Source: Ruminococcaceae bacterium UBA2854 (GTDB lineage: Bacteria; Bacillota; Clostridia; Oscillospirales; Acutalibacteraceae). From it: 39,899 nucleotides of DNA. Shown in pieces: positions 32,389 to 39,869 of the stretch; position 1 is the first letter of the stretch; each line of letters starts with the position of its first letter. The notes under the pieces are model-generated. The model was not told the origin of the DNA. It was given only the letters and a program-made list of their open reading frames with translations, and made no database searches. Location of the stretch: the NCBI GenBank assembly GCA_002350765.1, contig DEFK01000031.1, positions 1-39,899 of the forward strand. Reading direction: 5' to 3'. The translations under genes and the position numbers were made by a program.

Positions 32389-32765
32389 TAAAATTCGGGA
32401 AAGAAAAAGTTAAACTCCTGCACCAGCTTATGGCTGAAGCTACAGGCGGAAGCGTCGGCGTTCGCGACGAAGGCTTGCTCGATTCCGCTTTAGAAAGCGC
32501 CTACGCTACATTCGGGGGAGAAGAATTGTATAAAGGTAAAGAAGAAAAAGCCGCTAAAATAGGCTATTCTCTTATATCTAACCACGCCTTTGTAGATGGT
32601 AACAAGAGAATCGGCGTTTATGTTATGCTGAGTTTTCTTGAGCTTAACGGTATTAAGCTTTCCGCGGATAACAAGGACGTTGTTGAACTGGGCTTATCTG
32701 TCGCCGACGGCTCAATGAAATATGATGATATTGTTCTATGGATAAAGAACCATAAAATAAACTAA
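32385..32765 (+). CDS. Doc-like Fic-domain toxin
   Basis: A 126-residue protein of the Doc branch of the Fic fold. The catalytic loop is NHAFVDGNKRIG, matching HxFx(D/E)(A/G)NKR. The upstream helix VRDEGLLDSALESAYATFGG has the RxxxLLxSAL pattern typical of Doc proteins. Characterised Doc phosphorylates elongation factor Tu and stops translation; this target is inferred here. It is translationally coupled to the Phd-like antitoxin. The stop codon abuts the terminator at 32765-32789, shared with the convergent ddh gene. The catalytic residues look intact, so it is probably active. Confidence 0.9.
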   Translation: MIKFGKEKVKLLHQLMAEATGGSVGVRDEGLLDSALESAYATFGGEELYKGKEEKAAKIGYSLISNHAFVDGNKRIGVYVMLSFLELNGIKLSADNKDVVELGLSVADGSMKYDDIVLWIKNHKIN

Positions 32766-32789
32766 GCCGTGAAGCGTTGCTTCACGGCT
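32765..32789. terminator. Bidirectional terminator after the Doc-like gene and ddh
   Basis: Eleven-bp stem AGCCGTGAAGC/GCTTCACGGCT with a GTT loop, followed by TTTAAAATG. It is a near-copy of 32036-32060. Confidence 0.85.
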
Positions 32790-32807
32790 TTTAAAATGTT
32801 CATTATA

Positions 32808-33788
32808 TTAGAGTAAGTGGCTTCTTATTTCCTCGCCCGATTTAGCGCTCAGATACGCGGGAGCGATATCAAATACGGTCTTAGCGCCCGAGATACCCTC
32901 GTTATTCATCTTATACGCGGCTCTCGCGTAAGCGGCGAGTACCGATCCCGTAAACTCGGGGTTGGAATCGAGCTTTAAGCTGTACTCGATAACGTGATTA
33001 TTGCCGTCGCCCGTAGTTCCCGAATAGATTACCGAGCCTCCGTGCGGAAGTCCGCTGTGGTCGCGCTTCATTTCCTCGGCGCTGATGAAATGAACGGTAG
33101 TATCATAATCGGCGAAATAGTTCGGCATTGTTTTAATCTCGTTCTCTATCTTAGCCTTATCCGCGCCGTCCTCAACAACTACGAAGCACTCGCGGGTATG
33201 CTTTTCTCTTGTGGTAAATTCGGGGTTTTTACCCTCTCTAACGGCGTTGACCGAAGCCTCTACGGGGAGAGTGTACTGTCTTGCGTCAACTACGCCCGCG
33301 ATTCTTCTTATCGCGTCGGAATGTCCCTGGCTTACGCCCTTACCCCAGAAAGTATAATCCTTACCCTCGGGGAGAACAGCGCTTGCGTAAAGGCGGTTTA
33401 AGGAGAACATTCCCGGATCCCATCCGCAGGAAATGATTCCGATTTTATTTCCCTTTTTCGCGGCAGCGTCAACATTCGCAAAATGCGAGGGGATATTAGC
33501 GTGGGTATCGAAGCTGTCGATAACATTATAAAGCTCAGCGTATTTCGGAGTCATTTCGGGTAAGTCGGTAGCCGAACCTCCGCAGATAATAAGAACGTCT
33601 ATATCCTCTCTTCCGCTCTCGAGCTCAGAAGCCGAACGAACCGCTACGCCCTCGGTATTTATTTTCAGGCTGTCGGGGCTTCGGCGGGTATAAACTCCCG
33701 TAAGTTCTAAATCGGGATTCTGCTTAATAGCCGCTTCTACTCCTCTGCCTAAGTTTCCGTATCCTAAAATTCCTATTTTAATGCTCAT
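32808..33788 (-). CDS. ddh: meso-Diaminopimelate D-dehydrogenase
   Basis: NADPH-dependent enzyme that makes meso-diaminopimelate from tetrahydrodipicolinate in one step. This supplies lysine and the DAP cross-link residue of peptidoglycan. The 326-residue product has the N-terminal Rossmann GILGYGNLGRGVEAAI. The substrate region shows GWDPGMFSLNRLYASAVLPEG and GKGVSQGHSDAIRRIAGV, which are characteristic of Ddh, and the C-terminus shows HGGSVIYSGTTGDGN. AAAGGAG precedes the ATG. It has its own promoter at 33821-33849. It fits the envelope theme of the window but is not cotranscribed with wall genes here. Confidence 0.96.
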   Translation of the reverse strand: MSIKIGILGYGNLGRGVEAAIKQNPDLELTGVYTRRSPDSLKINTEGVAVRSASELESGREDIDVLIICGGSATDLPEMTPKYAELYNVIDSFDTHANIPSHFANVDAAAKKGNKIGIISCGWDPGMFSLNRLYASAVLPEGKDYTFWGKGVSQGHSDAIRRIAGVVDARQYTLPVEASVNAVREGKNPEFTTREKHTRECFVVVEDGADKAKIENEIKTMPNYFADYDTTVHFISAEEMKRDHSGLPHGGSVIYSGTTGDGNNHVIEYSLKLDSNPEFTGSVLAAYARAAYKMNNEGISGAKTVFDIAPAYLSAKSGEEIRSHLL

Positions 33789-33820
33789 AGTATCGCTCCT
33801 TTATAAAAAATTACAAGCCA

Positions 33821-33849
33821 ATTTTAGCATAAAACTTACCTGATTTCAA
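33821..33849 (-). promoter_or_regulatory. Sigma-A promoter of ddh
   Basis: On the minus strand TTGAAA (33844-33849), a 17-bp spacer, then TAAAAT (33821-33826), 33 bp before the ATG. Confidence 0.7.
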
Positions 33850-33855
33850 GCAAAA

Positions 33856-33875
33856 AAGACCGCCGAAGCGGTCTT
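33856..33875 (-). terminator. Terminator of the small hypothetical gene
   Basis: Eight-bp stem AAGACCGC/GCGGTCTT with a CGAA loop. On the minus strand it is followed by TTTTTTGC and starts directly after the stop codon at 33877. Confidence 0.88.
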
Positions 33876-33876
33876 T

Positions 33877-34272
33877 TTATTCTGTAACAATACTAAATTC
33901 TACCTTATCGCCGTTCTTAACGCCGATTCTAACCTCTTTATCGTACTGCCCTTTTCTTATATAGTTGTTAAGTACAGCGGATGTAAGAGGCTTAGCGGGA
34001 TAATAGATAGCCTTTTTAATTTCTGTCCATTCTCCCGACTGGGTAATGTAAAGGTCGTTTGTTTTCGCGAAATAGTAGTAAACTTCCTTTATTCCACCCT
34101 CAAAACGCTTAACGCCGATATACCTCAAAAACTTGGGGTTTGTAAATTCGTCGATATTTTTACTATCGCCGTCATACTCGTCGTTTTGCTTAAACAAGAG
34201 GATGTCATCGTTACGAACTAAAAACAATCTTTTTTCAAGTAAAATCTCCACGTTTTTGTCCTCGCGTTTCAA
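33877..34272 (-). CDS. Hypothetical protein, start uncertain
   Basis: Not recognised. The product (131 residues from the TTG at 34272, or 124 from the GTG at 34251) is soluble and rich in Lys, Asp and Tyr, with no signal peptide. It has alternating beta-like strands such as RLFLVRNDDILLFKQ and GGIKEVYYYFAKTNDLYI. A promoter at 34288-34315 puts the transcript start only about 9 nt before the TTG. The GTG at 34251 follows GAGGAC by 6 bp and is therefore the better start. It has its own terminator, so it is a single-gene unit. Confidence 0.7.
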   Translation of the reverse strand: MKREDKNVEILLEKRLFLVRNDDILLFKQNDEYDGDSKNIDEFTNPKFLRYIGVKRFEGGIKEVYYYFAKTNDLYITQSGEWTEIKKAIYYPAKPLTSAVLNNYIRKGQYDKEVRIGVKNGDKVEFSIVTE

Positions 34273-34287
34273 AATATTCTCAATGAT

Positions 34288-34315
34288 ATTATATACCTTT
34301 TTCCGAGAAAATCAA
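34288..34315 (-). promoter_or_regulatory. Sigma-A promoter of the small hypothetical gene
   Basis: On the minus strand TTGATT (34310-34315), a 16-bp spacer, then TATAAT (34288-34293). Confidence 0.7.
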
Positions 34316-34342
34316 CCGTAAACTGCGAAGTGTGACAATTTT

Positions 34343-35587
34343 TTAGGTTTTTACTACTTCGATAGGACATCCGCCCTTAAATACGGAGTTATCCGAAAAG
34401 CCTATAGAATAGTTTACAACCGCGTGGCCTACCTTTTTAGCGGTAACTTTTCCGATAGAAGTAACGGTAACAACCGACTTATCGCTCGACTTAAACGAAA
34501 TCGCGTAGCTCGACTTTTTAAAATGGGAGCCTGTAAGCGTATTATTTATAAGAGTTTTAACGATAGTTTTCTTCATATCGAAGGTTTCCTTCGGAGAGAG
34601 ATACTCGACCATTTCGCCGTTACCGAAGATACCGTCGGGATAGTAGAGCATATTCTGCTTAGCTACGTAATTCATTTTTGTTTTCGTAACGGTAATCTTA
34701 AACGAGCCGATTTTCTCCTCGGTTTTCTTACCTTCCTTCTGGTAAAGGTCGGCTGTAGTAGTACCCTTACCCACGGAATAGATATATGTCTTATCCTTAT
34801 CAATATAGGTAGAGGCTACCTTTTCGTTACCGATAGTTACGGTATAGGTAGTATTATATCTCTTGTCCTTAAGCATAGAGTTTAAGCTTATATGACAATC
34901 CGCCATATAAGTGCTGCTGCCGTGGCCGTTAACCTTTAGCTTTAAGGTCGAATACTTTTTCTTCAGCTTGGTTTTATAATCGCCGACGGTTACGTTAAAC
35001 GTACCGATTTTTGCCTTAGTGCCCTTTAAATAAACCTCAACCTCGGCGACGCCCTTTTTATAAGTCTTTATTGTATAGGTGCGCTTGTCGCCGTTCTTTT
35101 TAAACTTTTTATTTATGCTAATAAGCTTTTTATCGTAGGAAAAACGATACTTCTTAACATAAATATTTTTTAAAGTTACCTTTCGGGACATCTTTACGTT
35201 GACTTTGGTATCAGCGAAAGTCTGCTTTACGGTTTTCGTTACGGCAAGTCTGTACTTTTTAACGTCAGTCTTTTTACCGTTTTTCTCGCTGTAAACTGTA
35301 AGGAGCGGCTTATTTGTATCAGGTGTAATTTTTTCGCCTGTAACGTGGAGCTTATAGCTTGTGCCGTTGTCCTTAAAATCTACGCTCACGTATTTTTTGC
35401 TGTTATTCGTAATTTTGTACTTATAAGTATCCTTAGATGATTTAGCGGCGGAAAGTATAATTTTCGTGTACTTCGACATTGTCTTTTTTGTAGCTTTTAC
35501 GGTTGTTGCCGAAGTCGGTAAAACTGCTGTTCCGGCTATGATAAGTATGGTAAGGATACTACATAGGATGGTCTTAGTAAACTTCAT
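34343..35587 (-). CDS. Secreted Ig-like family protein, paralogue A
   Basis: A 414-residue exported protein of the window's paralogous family. After a signal peptide (about 1-30, ending PTSATT) the chain is Lys/Thr/Val-rich and beta-strand dominated. Several Big_2-like steps share the pattern K-x-GTFNVTVGDYKTKLKKKY and KTEEKIGSFKITVTKTK. A conserved late segment (YLSPKETFDMKKTIVKTLINNTLTGSHFKKSSYAISF) precedes a final Ig-like unit ending DNSVFKGGCPIEV. There is no enzyme motif, LPxTG sorting signal or membrane anchor, so it is probably released or held by charge. Unlike three of its paralogues it has an ordinary sigma-A promoter (35641-35669). Function unknown. Confidence 0.85.
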   Translation of the reverse strand: MKFTKTILCSILTILIIAGTAVLPTSATTVKATKKTMSKYTKIILSAAKSSKDTYKYKITNNSKKYVSVDFKDNGTSYKLHVTGEKITPDTNKPLLTVYSEKNGKKTDVKKYRLAVTKTVKQTFADTKVNVKMSRKVTLKNIYVKKYRFSYDKKLISINKKFKKNGDKRTYTIKTYKKGVAEVEVYLKGTKAKIGTFNVTVGDYKTKLKKKYSTLKLKVNGHGSSTYMADCHISLNSMLKDKRYNTTYTVTIGNEKVASTYIDKDKTYIYSVGKGTTTADLYQKEGKKTEEKIGSFKITVTKTKMNYVAKQNMLYYPDGIFGNGEMVEYLSPKETFDMKKTIVKTLINNTLTGSHFKKSSYAISFKSSDKSVVTVTSIGKVTAKKVGHAVVNYSIGFSDNSVFKGGCPIEVVKT

Positions 35588-35640
35588 TTTATTCCTCCTT
35601 CAAGTCTAACGCGATATGGATATACCGCGTTTATAATTCT

Positions 35641-35669
35641 ATTATAACATTAAAATTCAAATTTTGCAA
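35641..35669 (-). promoter_or_regulatory. Sigma-A promoter of paralogue A
   Basis: On the minus strand TTGCAA (35664-35669), a 17-bp spacer, then TATAAT (35641-35646). The leader contains a small hairpin, CGCGGTATA with TATCGCG (about 35610-35630). The family's shared module is absent. Confidence 0.65.
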
Positions 35670-35747
35670 GTTTTGTGTCATTCGTGTAAAATTCGCTACA
35701 TTTTAACAGCTGTTGAAAAAGGTAGATTTTTAGCAGATTTAATGGAT

Positions 35748-35831
35748 GAAGCAGGCTCAAAAATGAGCCTGCTTCTTGAGGAAAGATGAGATTTCTGTGA
35801 CGGAAATCCGTCACTTTGGGCATAGCCCGAT
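35748..35831. repeat. Cluster of three small hairpins
   Basis: GAAGCAGGCTCA/TGAGCCTGCTTC (35748-35775), then GTGACGGA/TCCGTCAC with a 2-nt loop (35797-35814), then GGGC/GCCC around ATA (35818-35828). None has a U-tract on the minus strand that would make it a clear terminator for the gene ending at 35854. Origin unknown; decayed mobile-element ends are possible. Confidence 0.5.
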
Positions 35832-35853
35832 GGAAATCAATCTCTTTAGCAAA

Positions 35854-36909
35854 TTAATATTTTGTTACGTTATCCGGCACAATATCGGGACGAACGTTTT
35901 TTATCGTAAATTTAGATTTATCGGTGAATTCGATAGATATTTTAATACCATATACAATACCATCTTTTTCGGGAACAGCTTTTACGGTAACGTTACCCTT
36001 CTCGTCAACGTCCATATATTTAGGGTTGATTGCGCTGAAAGCAAGAGAGTAGCTTGCTTTCGAAAAATCTCCGATATATTTATTCAGATAATAACCTTTA
36101 AAGTCATTTACTACATTAAATGTATCGCCTACGTGAACAAACTGCTCGTAATAAAGACCGTCGCCGTCATTTGACGCGAAATCCTTAAGAAGCTGAGCAG
36201 TATCCGCGTAAACTGTTTTAAGAGTAAATGTGCCTACCTTTGTTTTCTTCTTTCCGCTTAATTTCTCATATACGGTAACTTTTGTACTGCCCTTTGATTT
36301 GGATTCAATGCTCTGGTTAATTGTAACGAAAGAGTTCGCTTTAAACTTAGTTCCTTTTCTAACCTTGGCAACCTTTGTATTCTTAACCTTTGCTGTATAT
36401 ACAGCGCCCTTTTGGGGATTGTTTACCAAAAGAGAGGTAAAAACCGCGGACTTTTTGAGTACTCCTTTATTACAAGGATTATATTTAAGAGTAAGCGTCT
36501 TATACTTGCTTCTGATAGAAGCCTTTTTATTCTTAACCGTTACCTTAAAGGAGCCGAGTTTTTTGTCAGTGTCCGCTTTATAAGCGGTAATTGTTGCTGT
36601 ACCTTTCTTTAAACCCTTTACCGTTACATAATTAGATGATGTGTCGGTAGAGTAATTATAGGTATAAGCGGATTTGTACTCGCGCTCGTTTATAACCTTG
36701 GCTACCTTTTTGTTTGAGGTCTTATACTTAATATTAATGTTAGCGTAATTGCTTTTAAATGTTGCGGACTTATAAGAATTTACCGCGACGGTCATATTCA
36801 TAAAGCTGATTTTCTTTGTTTTAGCTGAAACGGCTGTCGGTACCGCGATTACGCTCGCCGCGATAATTAAACTTAAAATAATTCCTGCTGTTCTCTTAAA
36901 AATTGTCAT
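35854..36909 (-). CDS. Secreted Ig-like family protein, paralogue B
   Basis: A 351-residue exported family member, the shortest intact one. A signal peptide (about 1-30, ending AVSAKT) is followed by Lys/Thr/Tyr-rich beta-strand modules with YKTSNKKVAKVINE, KGLKKGTATITAYKADTDKKLGSFKVTVKN and KVGTFTLKTVYAD. The late conserved segment is DGDGLYYEQFVHVGDTFNVVNDFKGYYLN, and the final unit ends in FTDKSKFTIKNV. It appears to lack the N-terminal module of the longer paralogues. The start at 36909 is chosen because GGAGG lies 8 bp upstream; an in-frame ATG at 36924 overlaps that site. It is preceded by the shared module at 36957-36994. Function unknown. Confidence 0.85.
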   Translation of the reverse strand: MTIFKRTAGIILSLIIAASVIAVPTAVSAKTKKISFMNMTVAVNSYKSATFKSNYANINIKYKTSNKKVAKVINEREYKSAYTYNYSTDTSSNYVTVKGLKKGTATITAYKADTDKKLGSFKVTVKNKKASIRSKYKTLTLKYNPCNKGVLKKSAVFTSLLVNNPQKGAVYTAKVKNTKVAKVRKGTKFKANSFVTINQSIESKSKGSTKVTVYEKLSGKKKTKVGTFTLKTVYADTAQLLKDFASNDGDGLYYEQFVHVGDTFNVVNDFKGYYLNKYIGDFSKASYSLAFSAINPKYMDVDEKGNVTVKAVPEKDGIVYGIKISIEFTDKSKFTIKNVRPDIVPDNVTKY

Positions 36910-36956
36910 TTTCTTTTCCTCCATAAAATTCCTTTTTGTCGGGGCTCCCGACCTTT

Positions 36957-36994
36957 CACTTATGTAGTGTCAAATAATCGGAAAAAAGTTTCAA
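36957..36994 (-). promoter_or_regulatory. Shared Ig-family promoter/operator module, copy 2
   Basis: On the minus strand TTGAAACTTTTTTCC (36980-36994) is followed, 25 bp from its first base, by CACTACATAAGTG (36957-36969) and AAAGG. The palindrome is slightly degraded relative to the other two copies (CACT/AGTG arms). The ATG lies 48 bp further. Confidence 0.6.
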
Positions 36995-37074
36995 TTTTTC
37001 CGAAAAATTTTTATTTTCGGCAAAACTCACAACAAAATGGAAGTTGAGCTATGTTGTTTTATGCAATTTAATGA

Positions 37075-38346
37075 TTAAGGCGCGTCTTCGGGCCAAACAT
37101 CAAACGAACCGCCTCTGCTGGCTGTTGAACCGTCCTTGAATGTAACTTTGTAGGTTACGTAATTAACGCTTTCTTCATCAAGCGCGTTACAGGTACATAT
37201 GCCGTCTTTGTCTACCGAAATGATTTCGGGATGGTTTGAAACCGCCTCAAATTTATATTCGTCCTCGTCAAAATGCGAGCCTGTCCACTCATGGTTTATA
37301 TAACGTCTTTCAACTATCGCTTTCAGGTCGAAGCTCTGACCGGGTGAAATAAAACGCTCATAGAAAATTCCGTCGTTATCAAGTCCAAAGTTGCTCCAAA
37401 ATACTTCGGCGTCCTTAACTTTTTTAACAGTCAATTTAATTGTACCTATCTTCTTTTTCTTTGCTTTTCCACGCTTTTCGTAAATTGTAAGCGTTGTTTT
37501 TCCTGCTTTTTTTGTATAAACACAAACCGATGCAGGAAGAAGCTGAGATTTCTTTACAGTAAAGCTCGAAACAAGCTTCTTATTTTTAGCCTTAAAGGTA
37601 TATGTAGAATTCGCGTGGAAGTTTTTAATTGTTTCAGCGAGGTTTATACTTCCGCCATCTAAATAATAGGTTTTCTTCATATGCTTATTATAATTAAGAG
37701 TCAGATTCTTATACTTCTTCTTAACCTTCGCCTTATAATCGCCTACGGTAATCTTAAATGAGCCGATAAGCTTTTTAGTACCTTTAAAATAAACCTTAAC
37801 TTTAGTAGTTCCCTTTTTAAGTCCTTTTACTTTATAATCATAATTACCTTTACTGTCACCGAAATATGAGTCGAATTTTACGATTTTCTTATTATAAGAA
37901 AGCTTATGTCCCTTTATATACGGGTTTTTAACTCTTACTTCTTTCCAAGTGTTTTTATTAATCTTCGCGTCGGACATTTTCATCTTTTTATAAGCTGTAA
38001 CGGTAAATTCATACTTTTTATACTCGGTCTTATTCTCGCCTTCGACCTTGTATACGGTAAGCACAGGCTTTTTATCTTCAGGCGTTACTTCTTCTGAATT
38101 AACCATAAGCCAATAATAATTGCCTTCGTTCTTTGCGTCAACGCTGATATAACCTTTGTCGTTATTTTCTACAACACACTCGTAATTATCGGCTTCTTCC
38201 TTTACAAAACTGAGGTTAATCTGTTTATACTGAACCATAGATTTCTTTTCCACACTCGCCGCCGATACGGAAGCGGGCGCGATAACCACGCTCAGCGCGA
38301 TAATTAAACATAATACAATTCCTGTTGTTCTTTTTAAAATACTCAT
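37075..38346 (-). CDS. Secreted Ig-like family protein, paralogue C
   Basis: A 423-residue exported family member, clearly the closest relative of paralogue D. A signal peptide (about 1-28, ending ASVSAA) leads into an N-terminal module (YKQINLSFVKEEADNYECVV ... GNYYWLMVNSEEVTPEDKKPVLTVY). Repeated modules follow with KGLKKGTTKVKVYFKGTKKL, IGSFKITVGDYKAKVKKKYKN, LTIYEKRGKAKKKKIGTI, and the late segment DGIFYERFISPGQSFDLKAIVERRYIN. The terminal unit is DGSTASRGGSFDVW. The start at 38346 follows GGAGG; a TTG at 38364 merely spans the ribosome binding site. The shared module lies at 38397-38434. No catalytic motif or cell-wall sorting signal is visible. Confidence 0.86.
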   Translation of the reverse strand: MSILKRTTGIVLCLIIALSVVIAPASVSAASVEKKSMVQYKQINLSFVKEEADNYECVVENNDKGYISVDAKNEGNYYWLMVNSEEVTPEDKKPVLTVYKVEGENKTEYKKYEFTVTAYKKMKMSDAKINKNTWKEVRVKNPYIKGHKLSYNKKIVKFDSYFGDSKGNYDYKVKGLKKGTTKVKVYFKGTKKLIGSFKITVGDYKAKVKKKYKNLTLNYNKHMKKTYYLDGGSINLAETIKNFHANSTYTFKAKNKKLVSSFTVKKSQLLPASVCVYTKKAGKTTLTIYEKRGKAKKKKIGTIKLTVKKVKDAEVFWSNFGLDNDGIFYERFISPGQSFDLKAIVERRYINHEWTGSHFDEDEYKFEAVSNHPEIISVDKDGICTCNALDEESVNYVTYKVTFKDGSTASRGGSFDVWPEDAP

Positions 38347-38396
38347 TTTCTTTTCCTCCGTCAAAGTTTTATTTATCTGTCGAACTCTCGACCTTA

Positions 38397-38434
38397 CACT
38401 ATAGTAGTGTCAAAAAGTCGGAAAAAAGTTTCAA
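38397..38434 (-). promoter_or_regulatory. Shared Ig-family promoter/operator module, copy 3
   Basis: On the minus strand TTGAAACTTTTTTCC (38420-38434) is followed, 25 bp from its first base, by CACTACTATAGTG (38397-38409) and TAAGG. It is almost identical to copy 1 at 1668-1710. The ATG lies 51 bp further. Confidence 0.6.
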
Positions 38435-38556
38435 AATTTCGCAAAGAATTTTTAAAAATTTAAGTTTCGGCGTTTTGCACAAATACAATCGCTTGTTTTT
38501 GTGCATATTTACGTTAGTTCTATCGTGTACTATTATATATACGGCACGGCGTTAAA

Positions 38557-38587
38557 AATCGGGAAAAAGTAAACCTTTTTCCCGATT
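38557..38587 (-). terminator. Terminator of paralogue D
   Basis: Thirteen-bp stem AATCGGGAAAAAG/CTTTTTCCCGATT with a short loop, 38 bp after the stop codon at 38625. The minus-strand U-tract is short. Confidence 0.65.
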
Positions 38588-38624
38588 CTTTAATTATCAG
38601 TTTTCTTTAACAGATTAATACCTA

Positions 38625-39869
38625 TTAATAAAAATCGTCATCAACTATATCGAAGCTGCCGCCGCCCGTCACCTTCGAGCCGTCGGCGAATGTAATTGTA
38701 TATTCCGCTTTGTTGTTATCGTTTTTAAGAATAGTAAATACTCCGTTTTCGTCTACGGTCATTACATCCTCGGGAGTTGCTTTAAAGGTAAATTTATACT
38801 CGCTGTCTTTGAAATTGGATATGCTTGTATTAAGATATCTTTTTGTTACAATTGTCTTAAGGTCTACCTTATCTCCTACTTTTACGAAGAACTCGTAGAA
38901 GATACCGTCGTTATCAAGCACTCTGTTAGCGCCGTAAACCTCGGCGTCCTTAGCTTTTTTAACCGTTATATTGATTGTGCCGATTTTCTTTTTCTTAGCT
39001 TTTCCGCGCTTCTCATATACGTAAGCCTTAGTCTTACCTGTTTTAAGAGCGTAAATCTTAACGCATTTGGGAGTAGTTGTTGTTTTCGACGCTTTAAGTG
39101 TTGAAGCTATTTTTTTATTCTTGATCTTAACGGTGTATTTTCCGTTAGCGTGGAAATTATTTATAGCTTCGGCAACATTGACCGTACCGCCGTTCTCGAG
39201 ATAATAAGATTTAATATGCTTATTGTATCTGAGCGTAGAGTTCTTGTAAGATTTCTTAATCGAAGCCTTAAAGTCGCCGACTTTAATCTTAAAGCTGCCT
39301 ATTGTCGTAGTGGTTCCCTTTAATTTTACTTTTACGGTAGTAGTTCCCTTTTTAAGTCCCTTTACCTCGTATCTGTAATTTCCGTAGCCGTCGCCGTACC
39401 AGCCCTGCTTAACCTTAATTATCTTTTTATTATAAGTAATCTTATGCTCCTTAAGATTATACGGGTTTTTAACGGTTACATATTTCCATGTGCCTTTATT
39501 AATCTTTACGTCCGACTGCTTTACTTTCTTGACCGCGTTTACGGTAATGCGGAATTTCTTAATCTCGTTACCGTTTTTTGAATCGGTTATTGTGATAACG
39601 GGCTTTGTGGTTTTAGTAGCTTTTAAGCCGTCAACCATGAGCCAGTAATAACCTCCGTCATTAGACGCGTCAACCTTAATATAACCGTCCTTGTTATTAT
39701 CAACCGTACAGTTATATTCGTCGGTTTCGGCTTTTTCGAAGGAAAGGTTAATATCTTTATACTGCATTATGCTCTTTTCCGTTACGCTTACCGCTGATGC
39801 GGTTGTCGGAAATACTACAACGCTTAACGCGATAAGTAAACTCAAAAAAATTCCTAAAGTCCTTTTCAT
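38625..39869 (-). CDS. Secreted Ig-like family protein, paralogue D
   Basis: A 414-residue exported family member. A signal peptide (about 1-26, ending TTASAV) is followed by modules matching paralogue C step by step: YKDINLSFEKAETDEYNCTV, GGYYWLMVDGLKATKTTKPV, KGLKKGTTTVKVKLKGTTTT, IGSFKIKVGDFKASIKKSYKN, VYEKRGKAKKKKIGTINI and DGIFYEFFVKVGDKVDLKTIV. The end is DGSKVTGGGSFDIV. No catalytic motif, sorting signal or anchor is visible. AAGGAGG precedes the ATG. Only 30 bp of upstream DNA is inside the window. It starts (minus strand) ACTACT, which could be the tail of a fourth shared module, but this cannot be confirmed. Confidence 0.86.
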   Translation of the reverse strand: MKRTLGIFLSLLIALSVVVFPTTASAVSVTEKSIMQYKDINLSFEKAETDEYNCTVDNNKDGYIKVDASNDGGYYWLMVDGLKATKTTKPVITITDSKNGNEIKKFRITVNAVKKVKQSDVKINKGTWKYVTVKNPYNLKEHKITYNKKIIKVKQGWYGDGYGNYRYEVKGLKKGTTTVKVKLKGTTTTIGSFKIKVGDFKASIKKSYKNSTLRYNKHIKSYYLENGGTVNVAEAINNFHANGKYTVKIKNKKIASTLKASKTTTTPKCVKIYALKTGKTKAYVYEKRGKAKKKKIGTINITVKKAKDAEVYGANRVLDNDGIFYEFFVKVGDKVDLKTIVTKRYLNTSISNFKDSEYKFTFKATPEDVMTVDENGVFTILKNDNNKAEYTITFADGSKVTGGGSFDIVDDDFY

